DNA of 64,000 nt from Propionicicella superfundia DSM 22317 (GTDB lineage Bacteria; Actinomycetota; Actinomycetes; Propionibacteriales; Propionibacteriaceae), in contig NZ_KE384022.1 of the NCBI RefSeq assembly GCF_000423465.1, forward strand, positions 337,176 to 401,175. The letters are read 5' to 3'. The position numbers were made by a program, and so were the translations under genes. Numbering within the stretch: position 1 is the stretch's first letter; the number at the start of each line of letters is the position of its first letter. The notes below the pieces were generated by a model. The model did not search any database, was not told the DNA's origin, and saw nothing but the letters and a program-made list of their open reading frames with translations. Positions 34,454 through 44,910 of the stretch are shown piece after piece.

Positions 34454-35484
34454 GCCGGTCTCCATCCGTTCGAGGTGGCGTCGCCGGGACCGCGCTCCGG
34501 GGGTCCGCAGGCCTCCGCGTCGGGCCGCCCGCCCCGGGCGGCGAGGACGGCGAGCCGGGTCAGGTCGTCGGCGCCGAGGCCGGGCCAGCCGTGCAGGCGA
34601 CGCTGCCAGTCCGGCGGAACCTGCGTCGCGCCCCAGACCGCGCCGGCGAGGCTCCCGGCGATCGCCGCCACCGTGTCGGTGTCGCCGCCGCCCCGCACGG
34701 CGCGCGACAGGGCTTCCTGGACGCCGGCCGCGCCGACGATCGCAGCGAGCGCGCCCTGGAAGGCGCGCACCACCCAGCCGTTCCCGGCGCGGAAATGGCG
34801 CGGGTGGATCCCGGGGGCCACCGCCTCGTCGATCAACGCGGCCCATCGGTCGCGACGGTCGGCGTCCACCCGGGACAGGCCCGCCTGGACGTCGAGTTCG
34901 CCGGTGCGGACGGCGTGGCGGATGGCGAGCGACCACAGCACGACCGCGTCGACGTTGTCCTGCTCATCGTGGGTGAGCCGGGCGATCCGGCCGGCGGCGT
35001 CGGCGAGGCGCGACTCGGCGCCCTCGGCGAGGTAGCCCAGCGCGACCGGCCCGGTGCGCATCAGGGAGCCGTTGCCCGCGCTGTGCCCGGCACGCTCGTG
35101 GACGGCGCGCGCAGCCGTCCGCGCCGCGGCCTCGGAGATCTCGCCGCGCAGGTGACCGAGAACGGCGCGGGTCTGCACACCGACGTCCTTCGCCGTGACG
35201 GACCACTCCGACCAGCGGGCGACGATGCCGGCGAGGACGCCCGGTTCGCCCAGCGACTCGCCTCGGGCGAGGGCCTCGAGGATCGGGACGGCCATCGAGG
35301 TGTCATCCGTCCACTCCCCTGCGTCGTGGCCGAACACCCCACGGCCGAACTCCGGGGCCTGGTCGTCCGCGAGCCCGTCGCCGAACTCGTACGCCGAGCC
35401 CAGCGCGTCCCCCGCGGCGGACGCGACCACGGCGCCGACCGCCCGGTCCAGTTCGACAGGGCCCACTTCGAGCATCCCAGCCAC
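34450..35484 (-). CDS. ADP-ribosylglycohydrolase family protein
   Basis: 344-aa DraG/ARH-type hydrolase that removes ADP-ribose from proteins or small molecules. The metal-binding acidic motifs are present: GEWTDDTSMAV near residue 58, HSAGNGSLMR near residue 135 and RGGGDTDTVAAIAGSLAGA near residue 270. It is the first gene of the pnuC-nadR operon, so ADP-ribose release is linked to NAD salvage. The start is GTG 35484 with GGGGGAGG upstream; an ATG 9 bases downstream is almost as good. Confidence 0.92.
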   Translation of the reverse strand: MAGMLEVGPVELDRAVGAVVASAAGDALGSAYEFGDGLADDQAPEFGRGVFGHDAGEWTDDTSMAVPILEALARGESLGEPGVLAGIVARWSEWSVTAKDVGVQTRAVLGHLRGEISEAAARTAARAVHERAGHSAGNGSLMRTGPVALGYLAEGAESRLADAAGRIARLTHDEQDNVDAVVLWSLAIRHAVRTGELDVQAGLSRVDADRRDRWAALIDEAVAPGIHPRHFRAGNGWVVRAFQGALAAIVGAAGVQEALSRAVRGGGDTDTVAAIAGSLAGAVWGATQVPPDWQRRLHGWPGLGADDLTRLAVLAARGGRPDAEACGPPERGPGDATSNGWRPA

Positions 35485-35509
35485 CGGCCTCCCCCTTTAA
35501 CGCAATCAT

Positions 35510-35570
35510 CGTCTAATTATCTGGAAGGAGTGTAGCGAACGATCGACACTTTGCGCAGAATCCGTCTAAT
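35510..35570. promoter_or_regulatory. Repeated CGTCTAAT sites in the nrtR/NAD-operon divergent promoter
   Basis: CGTCTAAT occurs twice, at 35510-35517 and 35563-35570, 53 bases apart in the same direction, inside the 94-base space between two divergent transcription units. The second copy overlaps the -10 element TAATCT (35567-35572), which ends 6 bases before the nrtR ATG and suggests a leaderless mRNA. These repeats may be NrtR operators. They do not match a consensus I can quote. Confidence 0.4.
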
Positions 35571-35578
35571 CTGTGGTC

Positions 35579-36265
35579 ATGGACGTCACCGAGCCCCCGT
35601 ACCGGGACGGCTCCGGACGGACGCTCGAGGACTACCCGCGTCCGTCCGTCGCGGTCGACACGGCCGTCCTCACGGTGCACGAGGGCCGGCTGTGCGTCCT
35701 GCTGGTGCGGGGCGACGCGGCTCGGGAGCGGCTGCCCGGCACGTTCCTGCACCCGCGCGAGACACTGCGCGAGGCGGCGCTGCGGGCGTTGCACGAGAAG
35801 GCCGCGGTCGAAGGTCTCGCCCCACGCCAGTTGCGGGTCTTCGACAGCCCCACCCGGGACGATCGCGGCTGGGTGCTGTCCGTGGCCCATGTGGACGCCG
35901 TTCGTGCGGATCGGATCCGGCTGACCGCCCACACCCGCCTGGTCGCCGTGGACGAACACCCCGCCCTCGCCTACGACCACACCGAGATCGTCGCCCACGC
36001 CGCCACGACGCTGCGCCGCCAGTACCGCGGGCAACCCGACCCGTGGCATCTCCTGCCGCACAGCGGCGACGGCCTCACCATCAGGGACCTCCGCCTGCTC
36101 CACGAAGCCGTCCTCGGCGAACGCCTGGTCGCGGACACCTTCCGCCGCACGATGCTGCCCCACCTCGTGCCCACGGGCGAACGGCGCCGAGGCGCCCGTG
36201 GCAAGCCCGCCGAGCTGTTCCGACGGACAGATGCGCCCGAGAGCCGCTCACCGGCCGACCGATGA
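35579..36265 (+). CDS. nrtR: NrtR-type Nudix regulator of NAD metabolism
   Basis: 228-aa protein with an N-terminal Nudix-like domain (VAVDTAVLTVHEGRLCVLLV, then LPGTFLHPRETLREAALRAL) and a C-terminal winged helix (TIRDLRLLHEAVLGERLVAD, then RRTMLPHLV). The Nudix box is degenerate: the usual GX5EX7REUXEEXGU is not intact, as expected for NrtR proteins that sense ADP-ribose without hydrolysing it. It is divergent from the ADP-ribosylglycohydrolase-pnuC-nadR operon, its obvious target. ATG 35579 is preceded by a -10 element and no Shine-Dalgarno. Confidence 0.87.
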   Translation: MDVTEPPYRDGSGRTLEDYPRPSVAVDTAVLTVHEGRLCVLLVRGDAARERLPGTFLHPRETLREAALRALHEKAAVEGLAPRQLRVFDSPTRDDRGWVLSVAHVDAVRADRIRLTAHTRLVAVDEHPALAYDHTEIVAHAATTLRRQYRGQPDPWHLLPHSGDGLTIRDLRLLHEAVLGERLVADTFRRTMLPHLVPTGERRRGARGKPAELFRRTDAPESRSPADR

Positions 36266-36269
36266 CGGC

Positions 36270-36429
36270 AGGCCCGGCATGCAAGCCGACCTACAGCGTC
36301 CGGGACCTGCACCTTCGGGCGGGCGCTCACCCGCGAGCGCAGCGTCTTGCCCCACGCCGGCAGCCGGACGACGAGGAACAGGTCCTCGAGTAGCCGCAGG
36401 TAGGACTCGTGAGCACTGATATTCCACAA
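36270..36429 (-). pseudogene. Relic of a DUF4143 ATPase
   Basis: On the minus strand the frame gives SYLRLLEDLFLVVRLPAWGK then TLRSRVSARPKVQVPDAVGR. This closely resembles the C-terminal DUF4143 region of AAA ATPases (SYLSLLEDLFLVRRLPAW...RPKVHVVDSG). There is no ATPase domain upstream and the similarity ends in both directions. It is a short remnant beside tRNA-Pro, probably of a lost mobile region. Confidence 0.65.
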
Positions 36430-36712
36430 ATATGAGCGAGCGAACTACCCAAACGTGACGGCGGGTTCGAGCTGCAGCGGTTCTTCATCCGCGGCCTCAC
36501 CGCAGGTGCCGTCAAGGGCTGAGCGCAGGCGGGTGTGCCCGGCGTCCTCCGGTCCCGCACGGCGGGCCGGGGGACGACCGATGTGTCCCGGTACCGACCC
36601 CTCCGGGGGCTCGGCGCGAAGGAAGGACGGAGATGGAGTCTGACGAGCTGACGGGGATGACCGGGATCCCGACCGGCGACATGCCTGCGAACGGAGAAGG
36701 GGGGGCTCGACC
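36430..36712. other. Non-coding stretch in the relic zone
   Basis: About 280 bases between two gene remnants. No open frame has recognisable content, and neither strand shows a strong hairpin or promoter. It is best read as decayed DNA. Confidence 0.4.
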
Positions 36713-36930
36713 ATGAGTGCCACAGTTCAGCGCGGCCTCGGCTTCGAGCAGACCATCCCCTACGACACCCCGAGTCTCTGGACGACCTCCACGGCCCGAC
36801 CTCGGGGATCGTCCGTGTGCGCCCGCACATCAGCACCAGCCCGGACCCCCGTCCACGACCTGGCCAGTCCCTCCCAGCAGTGGAACCTCGACAGCGCCCT
36901 CGTACGGGACGGGCTGCCCACATTCCAGCA
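36713..36930 (+). pseudogene. Remnant of a small conserved actinobacterial protein
   Basis: Begins with an ATG after a purine-rich GGAGAAGGGGGG and reads MSATVQRGLGFEQTIPYDTP. The sense continues in another frame (SLDDLHGPTSGIVRVRPHIS), then returns with VHDLASPSQQWNLDSALVRD and GLPTFQQ, before stopping at tRNA-Pro. The last block resembles the small proteins in which a YDL..P.QR...Y..V..EG motif precedes a wHTH-like end. At least two frameshifts and a lost 3' end make it a pseudogene. Confidence 0.4.
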
Positions 36931-36931
36931 G

Positions 36932-37004
36932 TCGGGGCGACAGGACTCGAACCTGCGATCTCCTGCTCCCAAAGCAGGCGCGCTAGCCACTGCGCTACGC
37001 CCCG
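36932..37004 (-). tRNA. tRNA-Pro (anticodon TGG)
   Basis: 73 bases on the minus strand from 37004. The acceptor stem is CGGGGCG with CGCCCCG and discriminator A. The D stem is GCGC/GCGC. The anticodon arm CCTGC-TTTGGGA-GCAGG gives TGG, and the T arm is GCAGG-TTCGAGT-CCTGT. CCA is not encoded (the next bases are CTG). Remnants of foreign genes end immediately downstream, so it may have been an integration site. Confidence 0.94.
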
Positions 37005-37068
37005 TGGCGGTGGCAGCTTACCCGCCGCCCGGCGCACGGGGCCAACCGAAAATCCGATGCGGGGCCGC

Positions 37069-37665
37069 TCAGCCCGCGCGGCGCAGGGTGGGCCACGGCA
37101 GCAGGCGGCGCAGCGCACGCGGCGACGGCCTCTCCACCACGCCCGTCAGCGCGGGATAGTGCTCGCGCACCGCGCTCTCCAGGCGTGAGTGCAGGGTGTC
37201 GTCGGCCGCGGGGCACTGGGCGCACGCGCCCTCGAAGGCGAACTCGACGACCTCGTCGGTGACCCCGGATACCTCGATCCGGCCGCCGTGCGAGGCGATG
37301 TACGCCCCGAGCGTGCCGGCCAGGACGTAGTCGGTGACCCGGGAGAGAACCTCGGCCCCGGCCGGGACGACGCCCCACCGCTGCGGCTCCACCAGCGCCG
37401 CCTGCAGGGCCTCGCGCACCTGCGCGCCCTCGGCCCGCCACGAGCGGCCGTCGGACAGCCACAGCCACACCAGGCCACGCGCGACCAGCCCGTCGGACAG
37501 CGTCGCATCGGCGAACAGCTCCCCCAGCGCCCCCGGCGCGGCGGCGACCCGACCCACCGGCAGCGGCACCGCGACAGGCACGTGCCACAGCAGCGCGCGT
37601 CCGTCCGCCGCCACCGGTTCGGGGTGGACCGGCAGCGGGGACGACGCCACACGGATCGTGTTCAT
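37069..37665 (-). CDS. NifU C-terminal-domain protein of the feo operon
   Basis: 198-aa protein. The last 80 residues form a NifU-type domain with the CxxC pair (FEGACAQCPAADDTL), which in NifU and NfuA holds a transient Fe-S cluster. The first 110 residues are a domain I do not recognise. ATG 37665 overlaps the feoB stop as ATGA, so it is made together with the ferrous-iron importer and may help use or sense incoming iron. Fe-S-domain partners of FeoAB replace FeoC in a number of actinobacteria. Confidence 0.85.
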   Translation of the reverse strand: MNTIRVASSPLPVHPEPVAADGRALLWHVPVAVPLPVGRVAAAPGALGELFADATLSDGLVARGLVWLWLSDGRSWRAEGAQVREALQAALVEPQRWGVVPAGAEVLSRVTDYVLAGTLGAYIASHGGRIEVSGVTDEVVEFAFEGACAQCPAADDTLHSRLESAVREHYPALTGVVERPSPRALRRLLPWPTLRRAG

Positions 37666-39605
37666 AGGAACAGCTCGACCAGGTTCTTGGTGAGGAACGC
37701 GAACACCCAGGCGGCCGCGAAGTACGACGTCCAGGCGATCACCGGCCACTTCCACGTCCCGGTCTCGCGCCGCATGGTTCCGATCGTCGACATGCATTGG
37801 AGGGCGAACGCGAAGAAGATCATCAACGCCGCGATCGTTCCGGGCGTGAACAGAGGCTGCCCCGCGTTCGGGCCGTGGTCGACCGTCATCTGCTCCAGCG
37901 CCCCGGCCGGGTCCTCCGGATCGGACGCGGCTGCGATCTGCCCCAGCGTCGCCACGAACACCTCGCGCGCGGCGAAGGTCGAGATCACGGCGATGTTCAC
38001 GCGCCAGTCGAAGCCCAACGGCTCGAACACCGGCTCGACGGCCTTGCCGGCGCTCGCCGCGTACGAGTGCTCCAGGACGTAGGACGAGACCGCGGCGTCG
38101 TCGGACGTGTCGACGCCCGCGGCCTCCATGGACGTCGTCGACTGCAACGGCAGGTTCAGGGCGACCCAGAGGACGACGGTCGTCAGGAGGATGATCGTGC
38201 TCACCTTGCGCAGGAACGCCTTGCAGGCGTCCCACACCGAGGTCACGACCGACCGGAGCCGCGGCATCCGGTAGCTCGGCATCTCCATGTAGAAGGGCAT
38301 CCGGACGCCCCGCCTGCCCGTGAGCCGCTTCGTGACCCACGCCGCGGTCATGGCGGCGACCGCACCCAGCAGGTACAGCCCGAACATGATCGTGCCCTGC
38401 AGCCCGATCGGACCCCAGCGGAGGTCCGCCGGCACCAGCATGCCGATCAGCAGCACATACACCGGCAGCCGCGCCGCGCACGTCATGAGCGGCGCACCCA
38501 TCATGGTGGCGATCCGGTCCTTCGCGCTCGGCAGCGAACGGGTCGCCATGATGCCGGGGATGGCGCACGCGACCGACGACAGGAGCGCCACGAAGGCCCG
38601 CCCCTCGAGCCCCGCCGACGCCATGACGCGGTCCATCAGGAACGCCGCCCGCGACATGTACCCGGACCCTTCGAGCAGCGCGATGAGGATGAACAGGAGT
38701 GCGATCTGCGGGATGAACACGAGCACCCCGCCGACGCCGCCGATGAGGGCGTCCGCCACGAAGCTCGACAGCCAGCCGATCGGGATGCTCTCGCGGGCCA
38801 GTTCGCCCAGCCAGGCGAACCCCTCCTCGACCCATCCCTGAAGCGGGGCCGCGACGGTGAACACCGTCTGGAAGAAGACGAACATCGTGACGAAGAAGAT
38901 GAGCGTGCCCCACACCGGGTGGAGCAGGACGGCGTCGGCCCGGTTCGTCCGGGTGTCCGTGCCGGCCGCCGTGTACTCGGCACGCTGCAGCACCGACCGG
39001 ATCCAGGCCGTCACCTGCTCGGGGTCCGTCGGCGGCGGGACGACGGGGGCAGGCCATTCGCCCACGCGCGTCATGGCGTCCCGCAGCACGGCGAGTTCGT
39101 CCGGCCGGCCGGCCGTCACGGTCACGACCGTCACGCCCAGCGCCCGCTCCAGCGCCTGCGCATCGACCGATCCGCGGCGTCGCGCGTGCTCGTCGGCGAA
39201 GGTGAGGACGACACACACCGGGAGGCCGGCCTGCAGGACGTGCGCGAGGAAGCCGAGCGACCGCTGCAGGGAGGTGGCGTCGAGGGTCACCAGCAGCGCG
39301 TCGGGCGTCGGGACGTGGTGGTGATCACGGTCGAGCACCTGCGCGACGATGTCCTCGTCGGGGCTGATCGGGTCGAGGCTGTACGCACCGGGCAGATCCT
39401 CGACGGCGGCCTTGTCCCCGTCGGGCAGCTTGGTCACGCCTTCGTAGCGCGACACCGTCACGCCCGGGTAGTTGCCCGTCTTGGCGCGCAGCCCGGTGAG
39501 GGCGTTGAACAGGGTGGTCTTCCCGGAGTTCGGACTGCCGACCAGGGCGAATCTGCGCAGGCCGGTAGCCGTGGCGGTCGCACCGCCATGATGGTTGTGG
39601 GACAT
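37662..39605 (-). CDS. feoB: Ferrous iron transporter B
   Basis: 647-aa membrane GTPase that imports Fe2+. The N-terminal G domain has G1 GSPNSGKTT and G3 DLPGAYSL. The guanine-specificity motif is VVLTFADE, where NxxD is expected, so G4 is atypical. The short N-terminus is His-rich (MSHNHHGG). Two Gate domains with membrane helices follow from residue 270 (GYMSRAAFLMDRVMASAGLE, CAIPGIMATRSLPSAKDR). The ATG overlaps the feoA stop by one base (TGATG), and the end overlaps the NifU-like gene. Confidence 0.95.
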   Translation of the reverse strand: MSHNHHGGATATATGLRRFALVGSPNSGKTTLFNALTGLRAKTGNYPGVTVSRYEGVTKLPDGDKAAVEDLPGAYSLDPISPDEDIVAQVLDRDHHHVPTPDALLVTLDATSLQRSLGFLAHVLQAGLPVCVVLTFADEHARRRGSVDAQALERALGVTVVTVTAGRPDELAVLRDAMTRVGEWPAPVVPPPTDPEQVTAWIRSVLQRAEYTAAGTDTRTNRADAVLLHPVWGTLIFFVTMFVFFQTVFTVAAPLQGWVEEGFAWLGELARESIPIGWLSSFVADALIGGVGGVLVFIPQIALLFILIALLEGSGYMSRAAFLMDRVMASAGLEGRAFVALLSSVACAIPGIMATRSLPSAKDRIATMMGAPLMTCAARLPVYVLLIGMLVPADLRWGPIGLQGTIMFGLYLLGAVAAMTAAWVTKRLTGRRGVRMPFYMEMPSYRMPRLRSVVTSVWDACKAFLRKVSTIILLTTVVLWVALNLPLQSTTSMEAAGVDTSDDAAVSSYVLEHSYAASAGKAVEPVFEPLGFDWRVNIAVISTFAAREVFVATLGQIAAASDPEDPAGALEQMTVDHGPNAGQPLFTPGTIAALMIFFAFALQCMSTIGTMRRETGTWKWPVIAWTSYFAAAWVFAFLTKNLVELFL

Positions 39606-39904
39606 CAGGCGGCGATCAGGACGTGTCTGGCTTCGTGTCTGCGCAGGACGATCTCGGTGCCTGCGACGCGGAACATGAGGGGGTCGCGCAACGGCGCCTT
39701 GCGAAGGAGCTCGGCGTCGGCGCCCGGGACGAAGCCGAGGTCGAACAGGCGTCGCGCGATATGCGGGTCGAGTTCGGCGGTGAAGCCGAGGATCGTGCCT
39801 CGGATGCCGCGACGAAGATCGGCGAGAGAGCACGCCTTGTCGCACGCCTCCGGCGGCGGGCTGGCGAGGCATCTCGCACACAACTGTTCGGTAATCGCGG
39901 TCAC
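39605..39904 (-). CDS. feoA: FeoA family protein with N-terminal cysteine cluster
   Basis: 99-aa protein. Residues 26-99 are the SH3-like FeoA domain (LADLRRGIRGTILGFTAELD, then RLFDLGFVPGADAELLRKAP). Ahead of it is an extension with CARC, then C21 and C25 (EACDKAC), four cysteines that could bind a metal or Fe-S cluster. GTG 39904 has no Shine-Dalgarno, but TAGCCT sits 7 bases upstream, so the transcript may be leaderless. An iron box overlaps that -10 element. It is the first gene of feoA-feoB-nifU-like. Confidence 0.92.
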   Translation of the reverse strand: MTAITEQLCARCLASPPPEACDKACSLADLRRGIRGTILGFTAELDPHIARRLFDLGFVPGADAELLRKAPLRDPLMFRVAGTEIVLRRHEARHVLIAA

Positions 39905-39909
39905 GTATA

Positions 39910-39928
39910 TGAGGCTAGCATCGCCTAA
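39910..39928. promoter_or_regulatory. DtxR/IdeR-type iron box of the feo operon
   Basis: On the minus strand TTAGGCGATGCTAGCCTCA agrees with TTAGGTTAGGCTAACCTAA at 14 of 19 positions. It covers the -10 element TAGCCT (39917-39912) of the feoA promoter. Repressor bound there would block transcription when iron is sufficient. Confidence 0.65.
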
Positions 39929-40058
39929 CTCACCGCGAGAGGGTTCTGTGGCACTTCCTCACCGAACCGCCACCGCCCCGGCGGCAGCAGGCACCGGCCC
40001 GCCACGCACGGCACAAGACCCGCGTCCGCGCCCGGAGCCTCGTCCCGGCGACCAGACC

Positions 40059-40886
40059 TCACCGACGCTGACAATGCCGGCACCAGTACAGGTTGCGGCC
40101 CTGCAGCACGGCCGTCGAGACCTCGCGCCCGCAGACCAGGCACTCCTGTCCGGCACGGCGGTACACGTACACCTCGCCGCCGTGGCGGTCCAGGCGCGGC
40201 GCACGGCCCATCGCCTCGGGCTCGTGCTCGGGCAGGACGCTGTCGATGCGTCCGGTCGTCACCGCGTCCTCCATGAGCCCGACGAGGTCGGCCCAGATCC
40301 GGCCGAACGCCGGGCGGGTGACCCGCTGCCCCTCCCGGAACGGGCTCATCCGCTGACGGAACAGCACCTCGGCACGGAAGATGTTGCCCACCCCGGCGGT
40401 GATCCGCTGATCCATCAGCAGCGCCCCGATCGGCCGGCGGGAACGCCCGATCCGCGCCCACGCCCTGGCAGGGTCGGCGTCGGCGCGCAGCGGATCGGGG
40501 CCCGACTCCGCGAGGACGCGGTCGCGGACCTCGCCGGACACGAGCCGGCACCATTGCGGGCCGCGCAACTCGGCGACGCGCCCGTCCGCGGCGAGACGCA
40601 GCCGCAGCGTCGACTCGTCGTCGGTGTCGAACAGCCGTGATCCGGCGGGCCCGACACGGAGCTTGCCGATCAGCCCCAGATGAATGTGCACATACGGTTC
40701 GGGCAGATCGGCGAAGCGCACGAACAGATGCTTGCCGACCGCCTCCGCCTCCCGGCACGCATGACCGTCCAGCAGCGACGCCTCGGCGCCGAAGCGACCC
40801 TGCGGACTGCTGACGCGCACCGGACGTCCGGCGAAGTCGGCGGTGAGATCGCGGGCGAGTCGATGGGTCACATGACCTTCGGGCAC
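40059..40886 (-). CDS. Fpg/Nei-family DNA glycosylase
   Basis: 275-aa base-excision repair enzyme. The mature end begins PEGHVTHRLARDL, with the Pro-Glu catalytic pair of Nei and Fpg, then K53 in VGKHLFVRF. The H2TH helix is GVGNIFRAEVLFRQRMSPF, and a C-terminal zinc finger CLVCGREV..CRHCQRR (four cysteines) follows. The GH after PE is Nei-like, so endonuclease VIII activity on oxidised pyrimidines is more likely than MutM. It starts 31 bases after the rpiB stop. Confidence 0.9.
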   Translation of the reverse strand: MPEGHVTHRLARDLTADFAGRPVRVSSPQGRFGAEASLLDGHACREAEAVGKHLFVRFADLPEPYVHIHLGLIGKLRVGPAGSRLFDTDDESTLRLRLAADGRVAELRGPQWCRLVSGEVRDRVLAESGPDPLRADADPARAWARIGRSRRPIGALLMDQRITAGVGNIFRAEVLFRQRMSPFREGQRVTRPAFGRIWADLVGLMEDAVTTGRIDSVLPEHEPEAMGRAPRLDRHGGEVYVYRRAGQECLVCGREVSTAVLQGRNLYWCRHCQRR

Positions 40887-40917
40887 CCGCCACCTCCGAT
40901 CCGCGGGACGCCGCCGC

Positions 40918-41373
40918 TCACTTCTTCGTCTGCTCCTCGTAGGCGTTCAGCTTGTCGATGCGCCGCTGATGCCGCGGATCGTTGCTGTAGGGGGTGGTGA
41001 GAAAGACGAGGGCCATCTCCAGGGCTTCCTCACTGGACTGCATCCGGCCGCCGATCGACAGGACATTCGCATCGTTGTGCTCGCGGGTGAGACGCGCCAG
41101 TTCCGGGTTGTAGGCCAACCCCGCGCGGACGCCCGACACCTTGTTGGCTGCGATCTGCTCGCCGTTGCCCGATCCCCCGAGGACGATTCCGAGCGATCCC
41201 GGGTCGCCCACGACGGCCTCGGCGCAGGGAATGCAGAAATCGGGGTAGTCGTCGAGCGCGTCGTAGTCGCGCGCGCCGTGGTCGACGATCTCGTACCCCC
41301 GACGCGTGAGCTCCTCGACGAGGAACTGCTTCACCTCGAAGGCGGCATGGTCGGTCGCAATGTGTACTCGCAT
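40918..41373 (-). CDS. rpiB: Ribose-5-phosphate isomerase B-type protein
   Basis: 151-aa LacAB/RpiB-family sugar-phosphate isomerase that interconverts ribose 5-phosphate and ribulose 5-phosphate. The family signatures are MRVHIATDHAAFEVKQFL at the N-terminus and GIVLGGSGNGEQIAANKV in the middle. The active-site position usually held by Cys in E. coli RpiB reads Ser in this GSGNGE segment, as in mycobacterial RpiB. ATG 41373 was chosen because the family starts there; the frame is open 51 bases further upstream. Confidence 0.93.
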   Translation of the reverse strand: MRVHIATDHAAFEVKQFLVEELTRRGYEIVDHGARDYDALDDYPDFCIPCAEAVVGDPGSLGIVLGGSGNGEQIAANKVSGVRAGLAYNPELARLTREHNDANVLSIGGRMQSSEEALEMALVFLTTPYSNDPRHQRRIDKLNAYEEQTKK

Positions 41374-41465
41374 GCCTGCACTATCCCAGGTGGGAGCCGT
41401 GTGGAGCGACGCGCCGATCCGCACGCGAAGCCGTCTCGGGTCTCGAACTCTGCCCGGTCCGGGTC

Positions 41466-41471
41466 TAGCCT
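41466..41471 (+). promoter_or_regulatory. Leaderless-type -10 element of the DsbA-like gene
   Basis: TAGCCT is followed by 6 bases and then the ATG at 41478. There is no Shine-Dalgarno between them, so the transcript probably begins at the start codon. Confidence 0.5.
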
Positions 41472-41477
41472 GTCGCC

Positions 41478-42080
41478 ATGACGCAGACCGTGGACTTCTG
41501 GTTCGACCCCGTGTGCCCCTGGGCCTGGATGTCCTCCCGCTGGATGCTGGACGTCGAGAAGGTGCGCGATGTGCACACCGTCTTCCATGTGATGAGCCTC
41601 TCGGTTCTCAACGAGGGCCGCGACCTTCCCGACGACTACCTCACACTGATGGCTCTCGCGTGGGCACCGGCCCGCGTGAGCATCGCCGTCGAGCAGGAGT
41701 ACGGCTCCGACAAGCTGCGCGAGTGGTACACGGCGATCGGGACACGGTTCCACAACCGGGCCGAGCCGCGCGAGCGGGCGACGATCGAGGCCGCTCTCGC
41801 CGACGCCGGGCTGCCTGCCGGACTCGCCGACCGCGGCGAGACCGACGCGAACGACGACGCCTTGCGCGCCTCCCACCACGAGGGCATGGACCCGGTCGGA
41901 GACGAGGTCGGCACCCCCGTCATCCGTGTGAACGGAATGTCGCTGTTCGGCCCGGTTCTCTCCCCCGCCCCGAAGGGCGAGGCCGCCGGCGATCTGTTCG
42001 ACGGGTTCGTCAAAGTGACCTCCTATCCCGGCTTCTTCGAGCTGAAGCGCTCCCGCACGGTGGGCCCCATCTTCGACTGA
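41478..42080 (+). CDS. DsbA-fold mycothiol-dependent reductase (Rv2466c-like)
   Basis: 200-aa thioredoxin-fold protein. The N-terminal active site is [20 protein letters not shown], with CPWA where Rv2466c of M. tuberculosis has CPWC, so only the attacking cysteine is kept. The rest ([20 protein letters not shown]) matches the family. Rv2466c is a mycothiol-dependent reductase that protects against oxidative stress and activates nitro-drugs. The single-Cys site fits a mycothiol-based mechanism. Confidence 0.85.
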   Translation: MTQTVDFWFDPVCPWAWMSSRWMLDVEKVRDVHTVFHVMSLSVLNEGRDLPDDYLTLMALAWAPARVSIAVEQEYGSDKLREWYTAIGTRFHNRAEPRERATIEAALADAGLPAGLADRGETDANDDALRASHHEGMDPVGDEVGTPVIRVNGMSLFGPVLSPAPKGEAAGDLFDGFVKVTSYPGFFELKRSRTVGPIFD

Positions 42081-42253
42081 GGGCGCCCGCGGAGGCGCCG
42101 CGACACGGCCCGCGCACAGGTCTTCGCGTTCGCGCGGCTCGCTGCCCGGCGAAACCGAAAGCCCTGGCCCACGAGGCGCTTCGGCCGTTCGGAAAACGCC
42201 TCCCCGATCCGTCCCGGCGGCATTCGCTCACATTCCCGTCACAGTTTCCATGG

Positions 42254-42271
42254 GTGTCACGGCCGTGACAC
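42254..42271. promoter_or_regulatory. Perfect palindrome upstream of pepN
   Basis: GTGTCACGGCCGTGACAC is an 18-bp perfect palindrome, 51 bases before the pepN ATG and 13 bases upstream of a -10-like TAGTGT (42285-42290). It probably binds a dimeric regulator. CGTCACAG, a partial half-site, lies 10 bases further upstream. I cannot name the regulator. Confidence 0.55.
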
Positions 42272-42321
42272 GCGCCCAACGGGATAGTGTCAAGCGAGGT
42301 AGGCACGAAAAAGGAGGGGGC

Positions 42322-44897
<2,576 letters not shown>

Positions 44898-44910
<13 letters not shown>

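Noticed and set aside
36327-37118. Minus-strand open frame across the relic zone and tRNA-Pro
   Set aside because: It reads through a tRNA gene, and its only meaningful part is the DUF4143 remnant already listed.
37797-40640. Long plus-strand open frame opposite feoB, feoA and the Nei/Fpg gene
   Set aside because: It runs through three real genes of opposite strand; the His/Arg-rich translation is a mirror of those genes.
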